Positions 33,796 through 43,385 of a stretch of 64,000 nt of DNA are shown here, in pieces. This DNA is from Meghimatium bilineatum (taxonomy: Eukaryota; Mollusca; Gastropoda; Stylommatophora; Philomycidae): positions 66,483,591 through 66,547,590 of the forward strand of contig CM067298.1 of the NCBI GenBank assembly GCA_034231615.1, read 5' to 3'. The notes below the pieces were generated by a model. It was given only the letters and a program-made list of their open reading frames with translations, made no database searches and was not told where the DNA came from. The translations under genes were made by a program, and so were the position numbers. Position 1 is the first letter of the stretch; every line of letters starts with the position of its first letter.

Positions 33796-34734
33796 TAATA
33801 CCATGCAATAGATAATATAATATTAATTATAAAAAAAGGATGAATGACTTGTAAATTGTTTGTTTTTCATATACCAGCAAAGAAAATATTTTAAAATAAA
33901 TGTTTTGTACGGCTAAGTCTATAATTAAATCCAATAAGAAAAGGTTTCCGTAATTAAAGTTTAAAGAGTGAATGTGAAGTTTGGAAGCTGCTGTTTTACA
34001 TCAATCTATTTAAACAAGATTCAGAATTGATGAATGGTAAATGTGATAAAAAATTAGTACACATTTGTATGCAAAATTTCAACTAACAAAAAAACTAGAT
34101 ATTTATGGTGCAGAACATCTAGGTCTATGTTGAAAAGATAGATCTAAGAAAATTTCAGAATCTATTTCTTTGGAATGTAAGGCTATTGAATTTTTAGAAT
34201 TATTCCTGAATATTAGTTTCTGACAAAATGGCATTGGTGCACCAAAGAGGCTGAAAAATGCTAGCTTGCACTATCCGCAAGCTTCTACAGTAAATAACAT
34301 TTGTTCTGTGTGTGCTGTTAAGTGTAATAAACATGTTGGTGACTTTACAACTATGACATACAAGGACAGACTTTAAAAAAAGTAAAGATCAACTTTGATG
34401 CAGTTATTGCACCATTTATCTGTGCCTAAAAGAAAGGTCAACATGCTGGGAGAACTGGCACATAAAACAAGAACACTAGACAGCATACGGTAAGTTCAGT
34501 CAATATGATATAATAGAACATAATTTTATATCTTATTCCTTTTAAAATAACTAAGAGCTGTTACTGTGTTCTTCTTGTGTATTTTTTGCTCAGGAGTCTA
34601 GGGGATTGGTATTTTAAGAGCAAGTTGGCCAGGGTTCAAAAGGTTAATAGTATTTGCTTAGAATAATTATGGTTTTAAGACACAAAACATAACATTAAAT
34701 AGTACTTTAATAGAAAAACTAGATATCTGAGACA
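33796..34734. other. Intron, AT-rich
   Basis: No exon recognised. Around 34290-34490 there is weak coding-like sequence on the plus strand with cysteines and a basic tail, possibly a transposase relic, unassigned. Confidence 0.35.
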
Positions 34735-35176
34735 CAAAACATGACAATTCTAGCTATCTACATTCCCTCAACGCCAAATACTGTGCATAGGGCATAAACC
34801 AGTGTTTTTCAGTTTAAGCAATGAGATGCTGTTGTTACTAAGCCTTTTAATTCTTGCATGTTGCTGGGATACATAGCCATATCCTCTTTGATGGCAGTTT
34901 TGTGAACAATATAACTTGGTCGCCCTCTCTTTTTTTTTCAATCTGGAACCAATTTTTGTGCTCGTAGTGACAATCTATATTCATTCATTCTATGTACATG
35001 TCAAATATAAGTCTACATTTTCTTCTTATTGTTGTAAAAACATTGATGTTTGGTATAATTTCTTATTTGCTTGTTGGACTTCAATTTTTCCCAGACATAT
35101 TTAAGAGGTTTCTAAGACATTTATTTTTCAAATGAATTTAATTTATTTTTCAGTACTTTCCATCTTTCACAACCAT
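34735..35176 (-). pseudogene. LINE E 3' part, left of nested LINE D
   Basis: Matches the copy at 20883-21420 and continues at 36037 after the nested insertion. The 3' end lies at about 34770 (CCTCAACGCCAAATACTGTGC). Confidence 0.75.
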
Positions 35177-35184
35177 ATGTTAAT

Positions 35185-36028
35185 TGTCTATTGTCTTTCC
35201 CAAGGTGAATGATTGTTCATCACATTCACACTTGCCGTTAAGCGTAGGGGTGGTATCTTAAGCTGTCGTTTCAAGGCCAGATGTATTGCCGAGGTTGCAT
35301 TTAGTCCATGTTTGTTCAAGGTTATCTTAATGTTTTCTATCCACCATTTTCTTGGTATACCTTTGGCCTTATGCCTGGATATTCTTGTGTTATATGCTCT
35401 TATTGGTATTTGGTTAGGCTTCATTCTCATAAGGTGACCGAACCATTTTACTTGCTGTCTCTCAATATGTTCAATACATGATATTATACAAACTCTTTTC
35501 CTAATTTCTTCATTTCTTATTTTATCTAGTTTGGTAACCATGGCAGCTTTTCTCAGACACTTCAATCACATGTGACGATTTTTCTTTGCTACGAAGCTGC
35601 TAAAGACCTTGTTTGACATTGGTAGCAGAGTGTTGGTATAAAAATTGTAGATATTATCTGTTTTTTAGTTTCCATCTTGATCTTTGGGTAATGAAGTAAT
35701 GGTCGCCTGTGTGTTGCCGGGCCTGAAAGGGGAGCAAAGAATAGCAACACTGTTTACCTTCCACGCATGTCGTAAAAGGCGACTAAGGATGTCATTGGAT
35801 GGAATTGGCTCACCCCATATAGGGTCAGTGACCCAAAGCCATGCTAAAGTCGGATGTGTCAGGCCAAAAGGTGCAGATATCGCAGCAATGCTGTAAACCA
35901 TGACACAACGCATTCCGTTCTCCAGACTACATCCTGCTAATCTACAGGAGTTTGAGAACGAATGCAGAAGGAGAAGTAATGGTGAAAGGTGGTAAGACAC
36001 TGTGTTTGCTTTCTGGCACCTTGTTTCT
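35185..36028 (-). pseudogene. LINE D 3' fragment inserted in LINE E, itself carrying a SINE-1
   Basis: ATGTTAAT at 35177-35184 and 36029-36036 is the target duplication. The minus strand reads MKCLRKAAMVTKLDKIRNEE, HIERQQVKWFGHLMRM and IENIKITLNKHGLNATSAIH, and ends at the TGTCTATTGTC terminus shared with plus-strand copies at 6481 and 7265. SINE-1 interrupts it at 35703-35972. Without the SINE about 564 bp of LINE D remain. Confidence 0.88.
35703..35972 (+). repeat. SINE-1, intact copy nested in LINE D
   Basis: GAAGTAATGG at 35693-35702 and 35973-35982 bounds 270 bp from TCGCCTGTGTGTTGCCGGGC to AATGCAGAAG. Both flanks are LINE D, so this is the youngest of three nested insertions. Confidence 0.92.
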
Positions 36029-36036
36029 ATGTTAAT

Positions 36037-36076
36037 GCAGATATTATATTGGAGTTTATACAGTCGTAGATTGGTA
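36037..36076 (-). pseudogene. LINE E 5' remainder, right of nested LINE D
   Basis: GCAGATATTATATTGGAG continues LINE E as at 21300 (CGGATATCATATTGGAG). It then meets a microsatellite. Confidence 0.65.
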
Positions 36077-36208
36077 TATGTACGTACGTACGTACGTACG
36101 TACGTACGTACGTACGTACATACATACATACATACATACATACATACATACATACATACATACATACATACATACATACATACATACATACATACATACA
36201 TACATACA
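36077..36208. repeat. (TACG)n then (TACA)n microsatellite
   Basis: About ten TACG units followed by about 22 TACA units. The open frames across it (YVCM or YIHT repeats) are artefacts of the repeat. Confidence 0.97.
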
Positions 36209-36349
36209 ATATTTTTTGAAGAATTAACAAACAATATTTTTAGAATAATTAATCATTCGAAGTACTTGCATTCAAAGAATTGGTTTTCTAAGAACTTTCA
36301 TTTGAAGAATTGGTTTTCAAAGAAATGGTTTTCTAAGAACTTGACGGAC

Positions 36350-36785
36350 ACCGAACTAAGCAGTCTGCACAAAGTAGCCATGTAGTGGATACAATCGTAC
36401 TGTGGAATACCTGGAAGTGAGGAAGCTATTTGTCTAGCTAAGGAATGTACTGATAATGCATGATTAACCAGATGTGCCATTAAAGTACCACCAAAAGAGA
36501 TAGATGATCAATGCGATTAGACCTAACAGACTAGATCAAGTTGTCATTCTACAACTCAGAACAGGTCATAAACATCTCAGCCACTTATATACAAAGCTCC
36601 AGATTGGCAATACAAACATGTGTACAGGCACCTCAGAATGCAGAGCATATACTTCAACAATGTCCCACATATGAAATGCTGAGGCAAACACAATTGCTCT
36701 GAGTAACTACACTGGAAGAAACACTCTACAGACCTCTATATGAGTTATAAAACAGTCAAACACAATATTAGATATAGGCAAATTC
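36350..36785 (+). pseudogene. LINE RNase H / C-terminal knuckle fragment
   Basis: Homologous to the minus-strand region at 63329-64000. Plus-strand frames give an RNase H end (YCGIPGSEEAICLAKECTD), a region VVILQLRTGHKHLSHLYTKL and a damaged cysteine/histidine knuckle (NAEHILQQCPTYEMLR). Two stops and several frameshifts break it. Confidence 0.75.
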
Positions 36786-36944
36786 CAGGCAAATGAATGA
36801 AGAAAAGAAGATAAAGTTAAGTCTTCAATGGCTGTCATTTCCCTCAGTTAATGCCTGTGTGTATATGTTAGAAGATATGAATTTTGCATATTTATTGAAG
36901 ACTTTTTTAAAAATTTAAAAATTGTTTTATCATGCTATAGATCA

Positions 36945-37400
36945 TCGTCATCAGGTGCCATGCTGGCTGGCGTAGGCGATCATGGCTCTCCACAGCTCTC
37001 TGTCTCCAGTATTATGTATCAAGGTCGTTGTTGCTTATTTGCTGTGCCAGGTTGTCAAACTGTCTAATATTTTCTCAAGTTGTCGCCCTGTCTCTGTTGC
37101 CTTCAATCTTGCCTGTTGTGACTATGTTCTCCAAACCTCCTTGTCTCATGAAGTGGCCAAAAATTGAAGATTATCTCTTTCTTACATTAATGATTAAGGT
37201 CTATTTCGCATTTGACTTTCAACACCTCCACATTAGTTTTACTGGCAGTCCATGGTATTCTCAGCATTCCTCTATAGAACCACATCTAAACTGCCTTTAA
37301 TTTCTCACTTTCCTGTTTGTTTATTGTCCAAGACTCACATCCATATGTTAGTATAGGAGTTATATAATACTTCAGAACTCTCTCACCTCTAATGACAAAC
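36945..37400 (-). pseudogene. LINE F 3' fragment
   Basis: The minus strand encodes LTYGCESWTINKQESEKLKA, MLRIPWTASKTNVEVLK and an RQGDNLRKY-like basic tail. The MLRIPWTAxKTN block is characteristic of the BovB-like branch of RTE elements. Same family as 52215-53394. Confidence 0.75.
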
Positions 37401-37589
37401 AGATATCTGATGAAAAACAACAGATAATAGAAAGGTTTAAATGCTGCACAGACATGCAAGGTCATCAGGTTTCAGGTTTATGCTGACCTTAAAGAAAGTC
37501 ATTAAGGAAAGTCATCAGATGATTTTATCACCAGTCATCAAACCTGTAACTATATTTCAATATTTGATAAAGATTAAGGTAGGCTATTA

Positions 37590-37925
37590 ATATAGCAATC
37601 ATAAATATGTTTTTTTAACATCCCAGAAATTATATATGTGGAGGTCACCGGATGGGAAAAGCAAAAATCAAATAGACTACATAATAATCCATAAATAGAA
37701 AGCAAGCTATTCCCTAAGTAAAACATTACTAAGAGCAGACTGCAACAGAGACCACAAGCTGCTAATGGCAAAATTTAAAAAAATAAGTTATCAAGAACAC
37801 CTATACCATTAGATATGAAACATCAGACATACCAAGAGAATATAACTTTGAGATACAAAGAATTTACCACCCTTCTAGATATACAAGAAGAATTGACACC
37901 TAACAATCTTGCCAAGAAAATAAGT
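37590..37925 (+). pseudogene. LINE AP-endonuclease C-terminal fragment
   Basis: Plus-strand frames give LYMWRSPDGKSKNQIDYIII and, after a frameshift, ADCNRDHKLLMAKFK. The SPDG...QIDYI and the DH near the end are signature blocks of the LINE apurinic-like endonuclease, the last DH containing the active-site histidine. It is cut at 37925 by the tail of a LINE A in the opposite orientation. Confidence 0.7.
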
Positions 37926-37927
37926 CT

Positions 37928-38475
37928 ATCTGTCTATCTATACACTGTGGCCCTTGTTTGCTTTGCTGCGTCAGGGGTGGAAGAGTTCTCTGGAGATGGC
38001 CTTCGTGTGTGCTGTTTGTAAGCTTGTTCCTGTGGCTTCTTTGATTTCTGTGATCCATGTTTTACATGGTCTGCCTCTGGGCTTTATAGCCGTTATGTCT
38101 ATTTGTCATGGCCATTTGTGGCATGCTATCTGTTGATAATCTGGAAGCTTGTGAAAACCACTTGATCTGTTGTCTTTTGATGTGTTCCAATACTGGTATT
38201 GTTTTGGTTATCTGTCTGAAGTTATTGTTTCTAATTCTATCTCTTAATGATACTCCGAGTATTCTTTGTAGACATGTCATTTCTGCTGTCACTATTTTTC
38301 TTTTGTCTTGAGCTGTCATTGTCCAGGTTTGGCACTGGTAGCACAGTTATGGAATAATAATAGTCCTGTATAATGCAACTTTAGTGTCTATGTTTACATT
38401 TTTGTTCTTAAAAATACATGTCATCTGTCTTAGTATCTGGTATGTTTTGTTGCATCTATTTTGTATCTCTTTACT
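37928..38475 (-). pseudogene. LINE A 3' fragment, second copy
   Basis: The minus strand reads KEIQNRCNKTYQILRQM, CLQRILGVSLRDRIRNNNFR and VLEHIKRQQIKWFSQ. The plus-strand left edge has the (TCTA)n tail. It is nearly collinear with 21425-21970. Confidence 0.82.
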
Positions 38476-38581
38476 GGAAATGTATAGAAATAGGAAATAT
38501 ACAAAAACAAACCCAAATAAATGTGAAAATGAGACAGTGAAATGACGGAACAAACCTATATCATGTGTATGTCAGGCACTC

Positions 38582-39265
38582 CTTAATTCCCAAAGGCTTC
38601 AGACTGCCAAATTTGCATATATAGTGGTTCTCAAACGCGAGATGGGTTCGGTCGTCAGAAAAGTACACCTTAATGGCCATCACCTGAATATCCTGGGCGC
38701 CCCAGGATTTCAATGGCACAGATTACCTGTGCCATTGAAATGAATGTCGACAGGATAGCCCGAATGATGTTTGATGCTGTGTAAGTGCTCACAGAATCGG
38801 TCAGCAAGTCTCCTTCCAGTCTCACTTATGTACACCATGGTGCAGAGATGACGTTACGGGGGACACACGAGAAACTCTTCTCGGTAAGTTGGTCTTGGGG
38901 AATGTGACGGACCGGGTCTGGGTAACATGCGGACAGGTGCAGCATCTAGGACATTCGGAGCTGATAGTGCCAGAATGACAGGGGACACATCAGGCCTAAA
39001 ATGACTTTGGACCAGTAGATCCCTGAGGTTTTTGTCCCTTCTGTATGCAACAGGAGGGGGGGGGGGGGGGTCGCAGAACACTTCATGTGTCTCAGAATCA
39101 GAGTGGAGAAGGGGAAGGTGTCAGAGTAGAACATGACGAACAGCAGCACTGTGCGGGTGGAAAGTAACAACAAGTTTGACTCTATCAGAGGGAGAGTTCG
39201 AGAGGGTAACCTGACAGGAGAGGCTGCACACCCCCCGAGACAGGGCAGACAGAAGGACCCTATCG
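38582..39265 (-). pseudogene. Penelope-like element fragment with GIY-YIG endonuclease
   Basis: The minus strand first gives a linker typical of Penelope-like elements: LVVTFHPHSAAVRHVLLR, a poly-proline insertion caused by a G run at 39055-39070, then VAYRRDKNLRDLLVQSHF. Downstream in another frame lies a GIY-YIG-like core, VYISETGRRLADRFCEHL and IKHHSGYPVDIHFN, and after a frame change LKPLGIKECL. This order (RT C-terminus, RRxxNLRDLLV, cysteine patch, GIY-YIG) is diagnostic for Penelope-like retroelements. The GIY-YIG arginine is present (TGRRLADR), but the ORF is broken, including by a 35-bp local palindrome. Confidence 0.8.
38707..38741. repeat. Perfect 15-bp-arm hairpin inside the Penelope-like fragment
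   Basis: ATTTCAATGGCACAG, loop ATTAC, then CTGTGCCATTGAAAT. It falls where the endonuclease reading frame is lost, so it is probably a template-switch duplication. Confidence 0.95.
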
Positions 39266-39329
39266 GGGTATGAGCGACAATGGAAGAAGTCCATCATCTT
39301 GTGGGCTTTCTTGCCTTAGAATTAAACAA

Positions 39330-39825
39330 CTAAGTAACAAAGTAATACAACGAAATCCAAAATGTATATCTAAACACACAGAAAACAATAGTTATGACAA
39401 TAGACAAAGCAAAGATCAAATCAATAATATAAATAGACAATATAGAACTAGAATGTGTAAACAAATTCGAGTAACTGGGAGCAAGTATAAACAGTTCCAG
39501 GGATTGTGTGGTTCAGATCAAAAGAAGACTCGCAATTGCAGAACTTTGATACAAATAACAAATGCGAAAGCTAAGAACCTTAGTAATAATGACACTAAAA
39601 TAATCCTTTTAAGATCAGGCGTTTTCACAGTGGCAACATTCGGCTGCGAGACCTTAAACAAGACATTATCAAGAAGTATTAACTCATTTTAAATGAAGTG
39701 TTACAGAAACTGCGCATATCATGAATAGAGAAAATTCACATCGAAGTTTTAAAATACTGAAATTAAATGCAGGGTGGCTTCTAAATACAATCATAAAGAA
39801 GAAGCTACAGTTTTTTGGCATTACT
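39330..39825 (+). pseudogene. LINE B fragment, plus strand
   Basis: Plus-strand frames give IVTGSKYKQFQGLCGSD-like and KNLSNNDTKIILLRSGVF, then ILKLNAGWLLNTIIKKKLQFFG. The last matches ILKLNKGWLLNTIIRRKLQYFG-type sequence in LINE B at 22030-23200. Confidence 0.75.
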
Positions 39826-40665
39826 TCCAGGTCTCTCAATGCCTTACCAATGTTTCCTATAATAAGTATGTTTCAGAACTCTTTTCTCAAGATATTCTTC
39901 ATATTCCTCCTTCCTTTCGGGTTTCTTCTTGAACATATGCCTTACAATTGGAGGATCTCTAATTTTTATAGTTGTGATTTTATGTTTTTTTCTTGTAGGA
40001 TTATTTCAGTGTTTTTGGTTTTTACAAAATGGGTTATCCAACATCAACCCTACTTAGTCAACTTTTACTAAAAGTATTGCAGGCCATTCTTTGCTCCTCT
40101 TTTGGGAAGGAGTAATACTAGTAATTTCCATCACTGCCTAAAGCAAATTTATTCAGCAGTGCTATTAAATAAATTGTTCACTTGATTTGAAAAAGATATA
40201 TAAATTTTGCAAAGCTGGTTCTTATTTTGGTATATACTAACTGAAATGAAGACAGAACTGAATATATAACCATTTTTTCATGTTTATTTAAACATTAGAA
40301 CACTAAATCAACTATGAAATTAAATAAATGTTAAATATAAAATACAAGATGACTGGTAAACTGTGGTGAATGTTAACAACAATAAAAGTGGAATCAAATT
40401 TTGAACAGAGTAATATCAACACATAATGTAAAGAACAACTATAATGTACAAAACAATAATGTATAATCTGACTTGGAATTATAGGGGAATGAGAATTACA
40501 TAATACTTGAAATGTTCTGATTGTTAGTAAAAATAATTGTAAATAACTAAACAAATACAGTGGAGTCTTTTTATAACAAATCTGTCTGAACATATGAAAT
40601 ATTTGTGTCATAACAGAATTATGTTATACACATATACAATATAACCAGACTACCCTGTGCTAGAT
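39826..40665. other. Intron, AT-rich
   Basis: A short SINE-1-like trace (CCATTCTTTGCTCCTCTTTTGGG) lies at 40085-40107. Nothing else recognised. Confidence 0.4.
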
Positions 40666-40812
40666 ACTCTCAGGTTAAAAAATACTTCAAGGTCACCAAT
40701 AATGATCATCACCTCATACACCAATCTCTAGGCAACACAAAATGGAGGCATATCAAGAGAGGAAGGTCTTGGATGGCAGAAGCAGAAGATACCCTACTCA
40801 AGAGTTTGTGAT

Positions 40813-41270
40813 AAAGCAAAATAAATTAAACTGGTTACTAGAAAAACTTATCGTACCTATGAATAAAAATATATTTAAAAAAGTAAATAAAAAACATACC
40901 ACAAAACTAAACAGGACAATTCTCAATGTGTCTGTCCAAATGGGACCTTTTTCAAGAGACTCATAACTTATAACTAAACAATACTATACAAAATAGATGA
41001 CTGAATTTGACTACGCCATGTTTCTATATGATTAAATATATATGATTATGATTTATATAAAAACATGGCTTAGTCAAATTCAGTTCTATTTTATGTAGTA
41101 TTGTTTAGTTTATAAATTATGAGTCTCTTGAAAAAGGTCCCATTTGGACCGACACGTTGAGAATTGTCCTGTTTAGTTTTATTGTATGGTTTTTATTTAT
41201 ATTTTTTAATATATTTTTATTCATAGGTACGGTAAGTTGTTCTAGTAACCAGTTTAATTTATTTTGCTTT
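40813..41270. mobile_element. Long inverted repeat (~210-bp arms) with Penelope-like terminal motif
   Basis: Arms at 40813-41023 and 41061-41270 are reverse complements with scattered mismatches, around a 37-bp AT-rich spacer. Each arm carries GAGTCTCTTGAAAAAGGTCCCATTTGGACC followed by GACACGTTGAGA (plus strand 41120-41172). It has a short GGTCC/GGACC stem and a degraded GAAACGT-type motif as found at Penelope-like element termini and hammerhead-like ribozymes. No coding capacity. A foldback DNA element is the alternative. Confidence 0.7.
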
Positions 41271-41364
41271 ACCATGTGTTCATTCGGTTACTGCGGAACC
41301 CTCCACTTTGTCGGACACCCGCTGACCATTTGGTTTTTTATATTCAGTTTGTGAGCTGGAGGAA

Positions 41365-42110
41365 GTGAGAAAAGGCTGTGAATGGGTGACATTTGGCAAA
41401 GAGAGAAAATTATTGGCAACAGCTGTCATACAGATGGGAAGAGAGTGTTGTGACTGGGCTGCCAACAGAATGAGGGAATGTGCAGCACTTGAAGCCACAC
41501 GATACAATAATTTACAGAGATGGCTCAGTAACACAAGAAACAAACAGGTGTGGTTGGGGTTTCGTGGCCTACCAAAATGGCAAGAAAGCTGAGAAGTCAG
41601 CTGTGTACCCCACCACAACATCGAAAATGAGAATGGAAAAAAGAAGCTGTGACAGCAGCTCTCATTTCGCTGGCAACGCACCCACCAACAGACTCAGTGA
41701 TTCTATCTGACTCTCAAAGTATGCTGCGCAAGATAGAAAAGTGTAGGATCAGAACTGAATGGGTCACAAAAAACAACATGCAGAACATTATATGTATCTA
41801 CTGTCCAGGTCACACTTGGGTCAGGGGATAAGATAGCCAAGATAAGAAGAGACAGGATTGAATTGTTTAGAGCAGTCATTGATACCTTACGAGAAGATGA
41901 GGTCGAATGAGAAAATAGACATATTCAGAGATTGGTAGAAATGGGAGGGACTAGAGGTTATGGGAGCAAGTGCTCCCTCTCCGGAAAGATCAGAAGATCG
42001 TGTAATCAGCAACTGACTGGACCCTGAGTGTATGCAGTTTTAGATATCTGACAGAACGGCAAGAGGAGCATATATGGGAATTCCCCCAGTCCTGTGACGT
42101 TTGTTCCTAA
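41365..42110 (+). pseudogene. LINE J RNase H domain and C-terminus
   Basis: Changing plus frames give the RNase H core: PHDTIIYRDGSVTQETNRCG (the first catalytic Asp kept as DGS), ILSDSQSMLRKI (third-strand Asp) and IICIYCPGHTWVRGDKIA (the H...D end). A knuckle-like C-terminus follows near 42050-42110. An RNase H after RT occurs in I/Loa/R1-type LINEs. The minus-strand relative at 48840-49745 contains the RT part. Frame breaks make it inactive. Confidence 0.78.
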
Positions 42111-43385
42111 TAAAAAAATCCAAGATACTTTCATAAAACAAACAGCACATGAAAAGAAAAATTAGTAAAGAGCAACCCAGAATTGAACCCAAGCGAACAG
42201 TGCTGATAGTTTGCCAATAAATAAGTTGCAAACATTTCATCAAGTCCTTTTTTTTTTTTTAAATACTGCATTAGTAGAGTTATTTCAACACATATTTCAA
42301 CAACTAAGGAATATGCTAACGAAGACCCAATTAATATAGATACATTTATAGACACAATAATTTCTTAACTTTCAATAACACAAGAATAGAATATGGTCTG
42401 ATGCGAGTAAATAACCATGAAAACATTAACAGTAGGGACTACTTCATTTAAGAAAAAGGAAATGGGTATTATGACTCTGGGAAATTAAGAATTAGGCCTA
42501 AAACAATTTCTTTTGTCTATAGTCCTATTAAAAAATTTTGTCAATACAAAATCCAAATTAACAAACTTAAATGTTGAATTAAAAACTACAAATTATCAAG
42601 AAACAACAAATATTAGTAATTAACCATTTCTTTGAAGAATTACTCAAACCTGAAATCATACTCAAATACAAAATAAACAAATTGATGTCTTCATGTGTTT
42701 TAGCAGAATGCGAAAATTAATCCTTAATGTAGACCAAATAATCTCAAATATTGTGTGTTGCTTAAGAATGAGCACATTTGAATCAACATAAAGAAAACTC
42801 AATTTGAGAAAAACCTAGGCTGCTGCTGCTTGCAAAATACAAAGTCACTAGAGTCTATAATGCACAGTTCTGGATTTGAAGTTGTAACTAAATTTGTTTT
42901 TAAATAAAATATATTCTCTTAATGGATTAAGCTAAATGAAAAATTTGTCTCTTAATGAATTAGGCTATTTTAAAAAGTTTCTCTTGTACTGTACAGGGAG
43001 CCATGTCCACATTTTTAGCTAAACAAACTCCTTCGTTATTAAACGAAATATCAATAAATACGCATTTTACAGGTGCTATTATAGCTACTCACTGAGAGGC
43101 CCCCCCCCCCCAGGATACCCCTAGTAGATCGATTCATCCAGAAGTAGACGTAGCGATTTTTTTTTCTCATCATGAATGCTGAATTAAACTGCTCATAATA
43201 TTAAAAGTTAGAATGTGGACACATCTCCCCGTAATGAACTGTTTCTCTTAATGAATTATGCTAAATGAAAAGTTTTTCTTAATGAATAATACTAAATGAA
43301 AAGTTTGTCTCTTGTTAAATTTTACGAAATTAAAAGTTAATCTAACTTTGCATACAAAAACAATCATAACAATAACTGCCATGTT
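42111..43385. other. Non-coding, possible 3' untranslated region of the long terminal exon
   Basis: AT-rich sequence immediately downstream (minus strand) of the stop at 43386. Poly-C/poly-T tracts at 43100-43110 and 43157-43166. TAATGAATTA-type words recur (42920, 42950, 43247, 43280). Confidence 0.4.

Noticed and set aside
35665-36385. Long open frames across the TACA/TACG array (YVCM and YIHT repeats) on both strands
   Set aside because: They are products of a tetranucleotide repeat that stays open in several frames, joined to SINE and LINE sequence; no sign of a gene.
36945-37410. A host gene suggested by conserved sequence shared at 16235, 36945 and 52215
   Set aside because: The shared sequence encodes the LINE F C-terminus (MLRIPWTA-type block) and is a repeat.
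38640-38665. GTGGTTCTCAAACGCGAG as a hAT MITE terminus
   Set aside because: It lies within the Penelope-like endonuclease coding region (THLAFENHYI on the minus strand) and has no partner end or 8-bp duplication.
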